NCBI GenBank assembly: GCA_034008185.1
Contig: CM067109.1
Span: 30,846,885-30,910,884, forward strand
Length of the DNA stretch: 64,000 bases
Direction of reading: 5' to 3'
Source of the DNA: Gorsachius magnificus
Lineage: Eukaryota; Chordata; Aves; Pelecaniformes; Ardeidae
Under the pieces are notes generated by a model. That model was not told where the DNA came from and searched no databases. It saw only the letters and a program-made list of their open reading frames with translations. The position numbers and the translations under genes were made by a program. This document shows, in pieces, positions 39,175 to 49,375 of the stretch. How positions within the stretch are numbered: position 1 is the first letter of the stretch; the number at the start of each line of letters is the position of its first letter.

Positions 39175-39239
39175 GGCGGGAGGCGGGCGGGCGGGGGCCG
39201 CGCACAGGCCGGCACCGGCGGCCCAGCCGCCCCGGCCAC

Positions 39240-39248
39240 CACTTCCGG
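39240..39248 (-). promoter_or_regulatory. ETS/GABP (NRF-2) binding site
   Basis: CACTTCCGG on the plus strand is CCGGAAGTG on the SLC25A46 strand, the GABP consensus. It lies about 65 bases upstream of the SLC25A46 ATG. GABP sites near the start are typical of nuclear genes for mitochondrial proteins. Confidence 0.6.
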
Positions 39249-39292
39249 CCGCGGAGCGGGGGGCCGCGCCCTGCTGAAGCCGAGCGCAAGAC

Positions 39293-39298
39293 CACGTG
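39293..39298. promoter_or_regulatory. CACGTG E-box
   Basis: A palindromic E-box between the two divergent transcription units, about 120 bases upstream of the SLC25A46 ATG. Factors of the USF, MYC and MiT/TFE families bind this core; which one acts cannot be told from the site. Confidence 0.45.
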
Positions 39299-39332
39299 AT
39301 CGGGAAGAAGGCGGGGCCTTCGGCCGGCTGGG

Positions 39333-39337
39333 CCAAT
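39333..39337 (+). promoter_or_regulatory. CCAAT box
   Basis: GGGCCAATAGA, a good NF-Y core, in plus orientation, i.e. towards the divergent gene. It lies about 40 bases before a strong donor-like GGAG/GTGAGC at 39,374/39,375. Confidence 0.5.
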
Positions 39338-39339
39338 AG

Positions 39340-39374
39340 AGTCCCTCCTGCTGCCCGGCTCGGCGAGCAGGGAG
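39340..39374 (+). ncRNA. Possible 5' untranslated exon of the divergent gene (TMEM232?)
   Basis: A strong splice donor (GGAG/GTGAGC) follows the CCAAT box in plus orientation and could end a short untranslated first exon. Further donor-like sites follow at about 39,489 (GCG/GTGAGC) and 39,630 (CCG/GTGAGA), so alternative first exons are possible. The start is a guess; there is no coding evidence here. Support comes from the known head-to-head arrangement of SLC25A46 and TMEM232. Confidence 0.3.
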
Positions 39375-39799
39375 GTGAGCGCTGGGTTCAGAGGGGAAGG
39401 ACCTGGCCCTGGGCTGGCGGCGGAGGGCGGGCGAGGGCGCTCCCTGCCGGCCCGGAGGCCCGGTCCGGCCCGAGGCGGGGAGCAGGCGGTGAGCGCGTCC
39501 CTGGTCCAGGCTCGGCCTTCGGCGAGGAGGCTAAAAAGAGCCCCGGTATCTTCCTGGCATGCAGGGAAGCCCTCTGCCTGCCCGGTTCCCGGCCCTTTTC
39601 CCTGGAGAACGCTCACCCCGGCAGACGCCGGTGAGACCCAAGCGCCGGGGCCGCCCGCCACCGCGCCTGCAGCCCGGGCGGGGGAACGGGGAGTGAGGGC
39701 TCCCCGCTAGCTGTGCGAAGGGTGCGCGCAGGCCTGCGCAAACCCCTCAGGGCAGGCAGGGCGGGAGGGGTCAGCGAGCAGCGTCTGCCTGGCGTCACC

Positions 39800-40804
39800 C
39801 CACCGCCCCCTTCCCCCTGCTTCCCCCCCTCTCCCTCCATCTCCTTCCCTCCCACTCGCCGATTTGGCCGGGCAGAGAGGTTTCTGACAGTCAGTCTGGG
39901 TCTGACACCGCCTGGGCACCTTCCCCATGGGCTCGGTGCTTGCAGCTCCTCCTGCCCTGAGAAGCCCATGCGGGTCTCTCACAACTAGGTCTCGGTCTGA
40001 CCCACAGCTTTTCCGTTTTTTACACACAAGGTTAAGCCAGCATTAGTCCATTCAAGTCTAAGTATAGCACAGGTGGCAGGAGTCATCCACCACTTTGTGT
40101 TTTCCCAACGCTACAGCCCTGTTGGGCTCTGCGCAGTGGGCTTGGGGATGGTTTCTTCTTCTGCCCTTCTGCCCTAGTTTCATTTTACCAGAAGCGCTTC
40201 AGGTGTTTTCCAGTAACCAGGTGAAGAGCTGGCATCCTTGTTTGACGTGGGAAGAGCAGAGCCCCAGAGAGCAACAGCACTTCTGTCCCGCAGTGAGACA
40301 AAACCCATGCGGGGCCTCCCTCTCTCTACCTCCATTTTTACTGGGCCATGACATTTTCAAAGTTAACTGAAAGTCTGCTGGGAACGTTGTGTTTTAATGT
40401 TATAATCTCAGAAATATTGGCAGAAGAACCAACTATCTCTGGAGGCAGGCGTCAAAACAATGCAGCTCTTTTTTGGTGTAAAGATAATTATCCATATTAA
40501 AACAACCAGATGGCTTTTGTTTCTAAAACAGGGTCAGCCTGGATCAGGTCAATAAATATTGGAATATGCATGTCTTTAAGGGTATGTGGTGATCTGATTC
40601 TGATCATGCAGCCTTACACATGAAGGAGGTGGCTCTGTATCTTACAGGAATGACAGACTTGAAAGAAAATGCTGCCCATTAAAGAGCAGAACAGTCTATT
40701 ATCAGCAACACAAGCATGAACAATGAAAATGTCTTACACATGGAAATAAAAGTACAACATAGCTGTACACTTGTTTGTTACATGCTTTTAGTCCCCTGTA
40801 AAGC
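39800..40804. other. Intergenic or intronic, nothing recognised
   Basis: GC content falls from the CpG island to the AT-rich level of the rest. No exon or repeat is recognised. Confidence 0.5.
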
Positions 40805-41745
40805 TGTTGAAATCATGGAATCATGGAATCATAGAATAGTTTGGGTTGGAAGGGACCTTTAAAGGTCCAACCCCTCTGCAATGAGCAGGGACATCTTCAA
40901 CCCGAACAGGTTGCTCAGAGCCCCCTCCAGCCTGACCTTGAATGTTTCCAGGGATGAGGCATCTACAATATCTCTGGGCAACCTGCTCCAGTGTTTCACC
41001 ACCCTCATTGTAAAACATTCCTTCCTTATATCTAGTCTAAACCTACCCTGTTTTAGTTTAAAACGTTAGTCCTTGTCCTATGGCAACAGGCCCTACTAAA
41101 TAGTTTGTCCCCATCTATTTTGAAAGCTCCCTTTAGGTACTGAAAGGCTGCAATAGGGTCTTCCCGCAGCCTTCTCTTCTCCAGGCTGAACAACCCCAAC
41201 TCTCTCAGCCTGTCCTCACAGGTGAGGTGCTCCAGCCCTTGGATCATTTTTGTGGCCTCCTCTGGACCCACTCCAACAGGTCCATGTCTTTCCTGTGCTG
41301 AGGGCTCCAGAGCTGGATGCAGTGCTCCAAGTGGGGTCTCACCAGAGCAGAGCAGAGGGGCAGAATCACCTCCCTCACCCTGCTGGCCATCCTTCTTTTG
41401 ATGCAGCCCAGGATATGGTTGGCTTTCTGGGCTGTGAGTGCGCATTGCCAGCTCATGTCCAGTTTTTCATCCACCAGTACCCCCAAGTCCCTCTCAGCCG
41501 GGCTGCTCTCAATCCCTTCATCTCCCAGCCTGTATTGATACCGGGGGTTGCCCTGACCCAGGTGCAGGACCTTGCACTTGGCCTTGTTGAACCTTATGAG
41601 GTTAACACAGGCACACTTCTTGAGCTTGTCCAGGTCCCTCTGGATGGCATCCCATCCCTCAGGCATGTGAACCACACCACTCAGCTTGGTCTTGTCTGGA
41701 AACTTGGTGAGGGTGCACTCAATCCCAGGCATCGATGAAGATATT
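40805..41745 (-). mobile_element. CR1 LINE, minus strand, 5'-truncated
   Basis: The plus strand begins with repeated GAATCATGGAATCATAGAATAG followed by TTTGGGTTGGAAGGGACCTTTAAAGGTCCA, the reverse of a CR1 3' end. On the minus strand an open frame of 162 codons (41,732-41,244) reads as CR1 ORF2 from the end of the reverse transcriptase ([18 protein letters not shown]) through [18 protein letters not shown] and [20 protein letters not shown]. It then shifts frame (41,445-41,053), giving GLEHLTCEDRLRELGLFSLE. CR1-like sequence may extend to about 41,860 (GATGAAGATATTAAAAAG...CTGTGTCC-like), but I am less sure there. Confidence 0.93.
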
Positions 41746-41859
41746 AAACTGTTACTGATGAAGATATTAAAAAGTAGTATTGAACAGAAATACAGGTGTG
41801 GGGTCTATGACTCCTACACAGTGTCCCCAGAGCAGCCCCTGGTGGCTGGCTGACCATGC

Positions 41860-43354
41860 TCCCATGGCACAGAACTTATTTTCAAATGATTCAGCAGAAG
41901 TTTGGGCTGATTTCTTTTGTTTGAAAGAAAACACAAAGAAAAGAGAACAATTCAGCGGGTTGGTTTTGCAGTGAGAATGAATTGGCAGCGGGCTAAACTG
42001 CCGTTAGCATAATTACAGTAAGACACAGAGCTGCTGTGCTAATGATCCCTTAAATTAAACTTCCATGTGAACTAATATGTGTGGTTTCTGTGCTTGGTTG
42101 CTGCCCTCTCTTGGCAGCATGGGAGGCTTCCAGGGGAGAAAATGGAATGAAGAGAAAGCAGCAAACCACACTAACTCAGACAATATGGGAAAAAGAGTGT
42201 TGTGCCAAAGAAAAATTCAATCTTTTTCCACATTGGAAAAATAAGCCAGATCTGCTGTCTTTTTTAAAACAAAGCTCATTGAGTTGGTATGTGTGGAAGA
42301 GGGAGAATTGATCTGGCTGAGGAAACTCTATGCCACAGATAAACATCACCCATTCCTATACCTCACTATATACACCTGCCAACTACCATACCCCTCTTCT
42401 CCCATAAAAGAAATTTTCTGAAAAAGAGTGATTTTTTTGTTTCAGTCCCTACATTGTTTCACTTTCCTGCTATGAAGGTTTCTATCTGTAATGTTAGAAA
42501 AGCTGAAAGAGAATTGGATCCTGTGAGCAACGGTAATTCTTTGTGGGAAATATGAGCTCTGATGTTCAGGAAAAGTCTTCTTCCAGCTCTAACTTCAAGA
42601 AGGGGAGCCTGTGTCATTCAGGATCCTATATGCAAAGTAAAGAAATGCATCCCACATAGCATCTGTGTATACTCTGTATACTCACATAGTTTACTATAAG
42701 CCTGTGTGTTCACAGGCCATGTATGCAGGGCATCTGTTCTCTAGGAAGCTGAAAACAAGCAGCCATCTGATTACTTAGTGGGAATGCTTATTCACATGCA
42801 AGCCTTCAGTGTCTGTCTTATTCAATATCTCACCTACACGTAAGAAAACACAAATTACCTTTTCTGTCTACACACACCTAGCACGTGGTTTACACTGCTT
42901 GCTTGTACAGGTGTGTGTCTTTGTAGTCATACTAAGAGCTCGTCTTCTGGGTTATTCCCGCCCTTCTTGTTCCTTGAGTCCTCCCTGCCTCTGTGCACAT
43001 GAATGCTCTCACACATGGTGACAGGTGGGAGCAAGTTATGCCAGTGGAGAGGGCTGCTCTAATGCTGCGTGCTCAGTCAGCAGAGTGGATGTTTGGAGCA
43101 GGTTTTGCTTGGCTTTCTCAGATAAGTCCTGCAGACTTAAAATCTACATTTCCCTTGGAAAACAAGCTTGTAAGCTATTGCTCTGTTACCCAGTTAGCAA
43201 AGGATTAGACTCAAAAGCTGCTTTGATTTACACCATGTATTCGAGATCCACACAGTCAGTAGCCACCCTCTGGTTCATGTAATGGAAGAGGGTGTCTGTG
43301 CAGACTGAGTTTTCCAGCAGCACAGCTTTAAAGCAATTTGAGTTGGGGTCTATA
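41860..43354. other. Intergenic or intronic, nothing recognised
   Basis: No exon or named repeat is visible. Open frames around 42,990-43,280 overlap one another in two frames and lack any known motif. Confidence 0.5.
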
Positions 43355-44371
43355 TGTTGGGTTTACGTGACTGCAGGAGTGGCTCCTGTGAGAAGAGTCC
43401 AGGAGCTGCCCCTACATTGGGCACGGCCAGTTCCAGCTGGTTCCCAGGCAGACCCGCTGCTGGCCAAAACTGAGCCCATCAGCAAAGTTGGTAGTGCCTC
43501 TGTGAGGATTAAGAAAGCATAAAAAGTACTGCACAGCAGTTGGGAGGGAGGAGTGATAACGTGTGAGAGAAACAGCCCCACAGACACCAAGGCCAGTGAA
43601 GGGGAGGAGGTGCTGCAGGCGCCGGAGCAGAGATTCCCCTGGAGCCCATGGAGGAGACCACGGTGAGGCAGTCTGTTCCTCTGCAGCCCATGGAGACCAT
43701 GGTGGAGCAGATATCCACACTGCAGCTTGTGGAGAACCTAACATCACAGCAGGTGGAGATAGCTTGAAGGAAGTTGCAGCCCATGGAGAGCCCACGCCAG
43801 AGCAGGTTTTCTGTTAGGAATGGCAGCCCATGGGGGTCCTGTGCTGGAACAGGTTTATCCTGAAGGATTGTACCCCATGGAAAGGACCAACGCTTGAGCA
43901 ATTCTTGAAGAACTGCAGCCTGTGGGAAGGACCCACGTTGGAACAGTTAGTGAAGGACTGCTTCCTATGGGAGGGACCCTATGCTGGTGCAGGGAAACAG
44001 CGTGAGGAAGAAGGAGCAGCACAGGTGAAATATTATGAACTGACCCCAGCCCCCATCTCCCATCCCCCCTGTGCCATGCAAGGGGAGGAGGTAGAAGAGT
44101 CAGGAGTGAAGGTGAGTCTGGAAAGAAAGGAAAGGGAGTGAGGCAAAGGTGTTTTAAGTTTTGATTTTTTTCTCACTATCCTACTCTATTTTTAATTGGC
44201 AATAAATTACTCTTCCCCAAGTCAATTCTGTTTTGCCTGTGATGGTAACGGGTGAGGGACCTCCCTGCCCTTATCTTGACACACACGCTCTTTCATCTTA
44301 TTTTCCCTTCCTGCCTCACTAAGGAGGACGAGTGAGAGAGTGGCTGGGTGGGCCAACGCTAACCCAGCACA
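43355..44371 (+). mobile_element. Full-length LTR of ERVL-like provirus, copy C
   Basis: A 1,017-base LTR with TG...CA ends: it begins TGTTGGGTTTACG and ends AACCCAGCACA, so the ends are imperfect inverted repeats. The middle (about 43,600-44,010) consists of roughly eight imperfect 45-50 base units, each with a core like GCAGCCCATGGAGAGGACC...CTGGAGCAG. AATAAATTA at about 44,200 is the likely poly(A) signal. It is followed at once by a primer-binding-site-like sequence, which marks it as the 5' LTR of a provirus. The family is shared with copies at 3.4 and 15.3 kb. Its 127-codon minus-strand frame is a repeat artefact. Confidence 0.88.
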
Positions 44372-44720
44372 GTCCTTTCTGGTACTCAAAGTGGGGCTGT
44401 CAAGGAATTAAAGATTAGGACAGTAACTGGGAAAGATAACAGACAAAACTGACTGCACATTGCCAGAAAGTGTAATAATTTTGAGGCGTTTTTATTGTAA
44501 AGTGGCGAGGGGACAAGGGGTGGAGTCTGTGTAAATTGTCCAATTTTGTCAGTGTTGTAATGATGTTATTTTCACTTCAGTGTGGGGAATTCTTTTTGTT
44601 GACGTAAGTGAAGTTAGTGAAGATTATGTGATGAAGGGATGTTTTAAAGATAATTCTTAAGTATGTGTTTCACAGGGGTGAGGGGTGGAATATACTGGGT
44701 TTACGTTAACAGGCCTGGAG
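44372..44720 (+). mobile_element. Proviral interior remnant: PBS, short spacer, polypurine tract, 3' LTR start
   Basis: TGGTACTCAAAGTGGGG at 44,380-44,396 resembles the Leu-tRNA-type primer-binding site of ERVL elements. About 280 bases without coding content follow, then a purine run (AGGGGTGAGGGGTGGAATA, about 44,674-44,692), then ACTGGGTTTACGT, matching the first bases of the LTR at 43,355. So almost all gag-pol is missing and the second LTR is cut off or diverged after its first about 25 bases. Confidence 0.5.
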
Positions 44721-47700
44721 GGCCCATGGGATTAAAACCCTGTTGAGGTGAAGCATGATGTGCTCATGTCATGACTTAACAACTATCAAAGGTCTGGTGA
44801 CCAAAGTGGAGGTCATCTCCACTGCACCTCTCTCTGTCCTGGGCAGGCAGGTCCCTGGTGGCATTTGGGAACAGCTGGACAGCCCACAGTTGCTGCTGAC
44901 TCTTCACTCCTTTGCAAGTGCACATTCTTCGCACAAGATGCCCTAGAGATAATGGTGGCAATAGGGGTCTGTATGTCTCATTTTGCAGGTGGATTAATTT
45001 TATTGGACAAGTTCTTATTGTGATAATGCCCACCTCAAAAAAGAAGCTCTGCTTGTCACAAGTAAACAGGACTTGGGTGATCTCAGGGAAGTCTCAAGAC
45101 AGAAGTTTCCCCTCCTTTCTGAGCTTTTTAGCCTACAAGTTTTGAGAAGGTCAGCAAAAGCTGAATGAGGGATATTTATTTCACTGCCCAAGCGTAGAAC
45201 TCTAGAAGCCTCATTTCAATCACGTGTTTTTTTAATCTCACCATTTTGACCCTGCTGTCATCATGCAGATTCATGTGCAGGGGTAGGTGGGGTCAGTGGA
45301 GTGCTGTCCAGTTGCTCCATCTCAACTGCCCTCTGTTGGCAGAGAAACAGGATGACGGAGGTGGAAGCCTACTTTTCCCTAACAAGCTCTAAGAAAAGCT
45401 GGCTGGAAAAGAAGCCTGCTAGGCTGCCTGGAAGAGAACAGGTTTTCACCCTCTGTGTGTTCACACTCTGCTTGAGGCAGGTCCCACTCAGAATTACTCT
45501 CTTCCTTTGGGCAGACTATTCCACAAAATGACCTACTGCACAAGCCTGCACTTTAGCTCCCTGCACTGTGTGTCCCTGTGTTTATGCCCTTGTGAGTGTG
45601 TGTTTGTGCCTGTCCATGTGTGTGTCTTGTGTGTCTGCACAGTACTCATCTTGCATGCTGTCCTCCAGGTGCATAATGCTCCTGGGCTTGCTGCAAAAAA
45701 TGGGTTAATGACATTTGAAGAAGTAGCTTGGCAACTCATTTCCACTGAATCATAATTCCTGAGCATAATGTTGATACCTAAAATAACTTTAAAATAGATT
45801 AATTGCTAAGCACCATTGACAGCCTGACTAGGCTTCCAAAGATCCACAGGACTAGATTGGTGCCACAGTCCATTTGGATCTCTCAGATTTACAGAACAAT
45901 GTACTCTGCAAATGAAACTTTATTCTATAAGCTCATTAAGAAAGAAAACAAACATGGCAAACAAGGGCTCAATTCCCTTTACACAGGCCAGTCTATCATA
46001 TGAATTCACTAATTCATCACTTAAGACATGAGGTTCAACTTACAATTTGTGACTCATGCACTTATGAGCAAAATATTTACCCAGCTGACAGTGAGAGTGC
46101 TCATCCTTCCTCCTCCATCATGGTATGGGTGTCCCCTGTATCACAATGGGAAGCACAAAAACCTCAGCAGTCCAGCTCTGTTGGATCAGCTTCAAAAGCT
46201 TTTTCAGTAAGCTGATGTTTTTACACCTTCTAGCTTGGAAGTTTGGTCTATGTAATTTCCATGACTTCACAGATTCTGAAGAAAGAGCCAGACAATCAAT
46301 ATGCAAAGATGACGGCTGCAGGACATGGCAAACTGTAGGTGATAATGGCCTTCTAGCTCTTTTTGGCCACCTGTCCTGCCACCCACTGCTCTTGCTTTGA
46401 CCTAATGGCTCTGCTCCCAGCACACATCAGGCCTTAGTGTGAGCTGGGTTAGCCAAAAATCTGAGCAGGTGTTGAGTGAACAGTCACAGTCGGGAGCCCC
46501 TCTTCAGGAAGGGATATGTTCCTGTGGAATCACAGATTGTCCTGAGAGAGAAACTCCAGGTGTCCACAGTCCCACTCACAGCACAGCCAAGGCAGTCATG
46601 GCTGTAGGACTATTAAGGAGTGTCATATCAAAGGCCAGCTTAGAAGGTGACAGTTGAGAAGCAGAGATAGTAGCAAAGACCAAAGAAGCTAGAGAGGCTC
46701 AAGAGCTCATGATACCAGCATCCCTCCAAAAAGCCAGTGTCCCTCTAAGTCAAGAGAGCAGTGCATCTTTAGAAGTAAGCAGATCATGATCACATAGCAA
46801 AGGCTGCAGCAAAAAGAGACCAAGAAGCAAAGACAGTGATCACTATTATAGAGGAGACAATGACCAAAGTAGGTATCTGCACATTTTTGCTTTTTATACT
46901 TGAAAGATGGTCAGAGATGGCTATGAATCCTCAGGCAAGTGGAGGGCTCAGTCTATGATCCAAGGCAATCTACTAGTCCAGAATAGAGGATACAAGCCTT
47001 CACCAAAAGGACAGGTGTGCAGAGCCAGAGGGGGCCCGTGGTAGACACTACTGCTAGTACAAAAGATGCAGTTTAAGGAATTGATCAAGGGGTCAAAGGA
47101 CCCCTTTTGAAGGGACTGACAGGATGAGAAGAGAAAAGCCTGGTGGAAAAGTACAACACATTAATTGTCTTTTAATGGATTTGGCAAAAAAGTACCAAAT
47201 CCTGTAAAATGCTGAATATATGGCTAATAAATACAAAGCCATGGATGAACAAAGTTCAAAATCTGTTCCTCAGCTGAGTTGAAGAAACACATATGAGAAA
47301 CAGGAATCGGACCTGAAGCAATCAAAAGGTTCTCATTGGCTTAAGTGGTGACTGGAGTAAGCCTGCCTGCTAAAAAGTGATACTATCCATGTGGCTTGTG
47401 ATGAGAAAAGTGCATTAAGAAACTCAAAGAACTTGTCTCTGATCAAGATTTGTATCTAATTCATCTACACATAGAATAACAGAGGTGTGCAATGGCATAT
47501 GTGTACAGCAAGAAAAATAAAGTCAGGGAAAAGTGAAATTGTTTAGGGTAGCACACCTGCAGTAAAAATTTTGTCATCAAGACATCAGAGTTCAAGCAGA
47601 ATTCAAGCATGAAGACATGCAGGCACATACACACACACGAATCGTACATTTGCACAGTGATAGGCATCTATTCTTGCAAATATTGGCACAGGGTTCACAT

Positions 47701-47894
47701 TTGCTGAACAGCAGCACCACCGTGTGACACATGTATGCAATAATCTATAAGATTACATCCCTGTGTATCAACACTGCACTTGCAAAATGGGGACACAGCT
47801 GCTGGGGTTTGCACTGGTCACATGAGCCACAGACCCCTTCCCAAATCACTCTGCTGGCGGTTACTTCAGCTTCACCATGTTTCATTTGCACCAT
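44721..47894. other. Intergenic or intronic, nothing recognised
   Basis: No supported exon. A segment at 45,670-45,752 follows a CCTCCAG acceptor-like site and is open to a TAA (FEEVAWQLISTES near its end), but no family is recognised. Purine-rich DNA at 46,650-47,150 could be old repeat sequence of unknown type. Confidence 0.45.
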
Positions 47895-48010
47895 GTTTTC
47901 ATTTGCCAAGGGCTGCGTCCTGCACTTGGGTTACAATAATCCCATATAGTGCTCCAGGCTTGGGGAAGAGTGTCTGGAAAGCTGCCTGGTGGAAAAGTAT
48001 CTGGGATGGC
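47895..48010 (+). mobile_element. CR1 LINE fragment (ORF2 middle piece)
   Basis: GGGCTGCGTCCTGCACTTGG, TTACAATAATCCCATATAGTG, then CAGGCTTGGGGAAGAGTGTC and TGGAAAGCTGCCTGGTGGAAAAG match base for base, with few changes, the CR1 copy at 19,365-19,460. It stops abruptly near 48,010, just where the [10 protein letters not shown] segment should follow. Confidence 0.85.
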
Positions 48011-48999
48011 TTGTCTATGTAAAGGTGTCCGAGGTGTGCCACCTGGGTGCAGTCCTGGGACTTAGGTTTCCTTGCTCTGCCACAGCTCCTGACATGTCAT
48101 CACCTTGTGTCCTTGTGTGGAACAAACAGAGGAGTGCTTCCTTACCTCATGGAGGTCCTGTGCGCAGGAGCAGACACAGATACTCAAAAAGATGCTGGGG
48201 TGTGAATATTGGTGCTCTTCTGATAGCCCTGACAGAGATATATCATGACATTATTTTGACTTGGTAGCATGGTCTTGTGGTAGTGCTGAGGGCAGGCGCA
48301 GCTCCTCTCCCAGGGAGCTCACAATCTATGAAAACAAATGAGAGATGGATGAAAAGCATCCCAATACAGTTGCCAAGATGAATGAAGTACTGTAGGGAAC
48401 CCTCTTTTCCATATTATTTTCTCGAGCTGGGACACTGGCTGTTCCTCAAAATAAGCCCTTCCCAGCATGGTTACACACTGTTACCTTGACCTGGGGTAAT
48501 TTTGTATGCAGCCCTAACCTCTGCCTGCACACTACCTGTCCCTGGTGTGATGTCCACACATGCTGCAGTGCTGCCTATAGCCGGCCTGCAAGAGCACACA
48601 GTCAGAGGGAAGATCAACAGGCAACACTGTTCCTGTACAAGATACTTCACATACCTGCCACATACCCCCACCTCCCTGCTCCCTGTAGCCATTCCCTACC
48701 CTCGCCATGGAGAGAGAAATCCCTGGTCCTACCTGCCATTGTGCCCTCTCAGAGGACAGCCAACATCCAATATAAAAAAAATCTAATTTAAAGCAGTCTG
48801 GGTCATACCATGTTAACAGGGTTGCTTTTTTGGGTTGTGCAGAAGGGATGCTGATGGGTCATAGCCATCCCTTACAAAATTCCCAGTCCTCCACCTGCAA
48901 TTCCTAACACAGCCCTCTTGCACCTGTGTAACCCTTCTTCTCTGGTCATTTTCTTCAGGCAGCCTTACCCTATTTAGAAACACCCTGAAAGCAGGATAC
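48011..48999. other. Spacer between two CR1 pieces, unrecognised
   Basis: About 1 kb of GC-richer DNA separates two CR1 fragments that are in the same order and orientation as in an intact element; an uninterrupted CR1 would need about 260 bases here. No LTR ends, coding motif or named repeat is seen in it. Confidence 0.5.
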
Positions 49000-49375
49000 A
49001 AGTAAGAAGGACATCAAACTATGGGAGCGTGTCCAGAGGTGGGCAACCAAGATGATGAAAGGCCTTGAGGGCAAGCTACTTGGCTTGTTCGGCTTGGAGA
49101 AGAGAGGGCTGAGGGGTGACCCCATTGCAGTCTGCACCTTCCTCATGGGGGGCAGCAGAGTGGGAGGTGCTGGTTTCCTCTCTCTGGTGGCCAGGGACAG
49201 GACATGAAATGGAACGAAGCTGCATCAGGGGAAGTTCAGATTGGACATTGGGAAAAGGTTCCTGACTGAGAGGGTGGTGGATCACTGAAAGAGGCTCCCC
49301 AGGGAAGTGAGCAGGGAGTTGGACTTGATGGTCCTTCCAACTTGAGATATTCTATGATTCTATGACTATTTAAAG
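49000..49375 (+). mobile_element. CR1 LINE fragment (3' end)
   Basis: GGGAGCGTGTCCAGAGGTGGGCAACCAAGATGATGAAAGGCC is the ERVQRRATKM-type segment. It is followed by GGCTTGGAGAAGAGAGGGCTGAGGGGTGACC and the 3' UTR ending GTCCTTCCAACTTGAGATATTCTATGATTCTATGA. Frames are broken. Together with 47,895-48,010 it may be one CR1 copy with foreign DNA in place of its middle. Confidence 0.9.

Noticed and set aside
41250..41738. 162-codon plus-strand open frame
   Set aside because: It is the antisense of the CR1 ORF2 on the minus strand at the same place.
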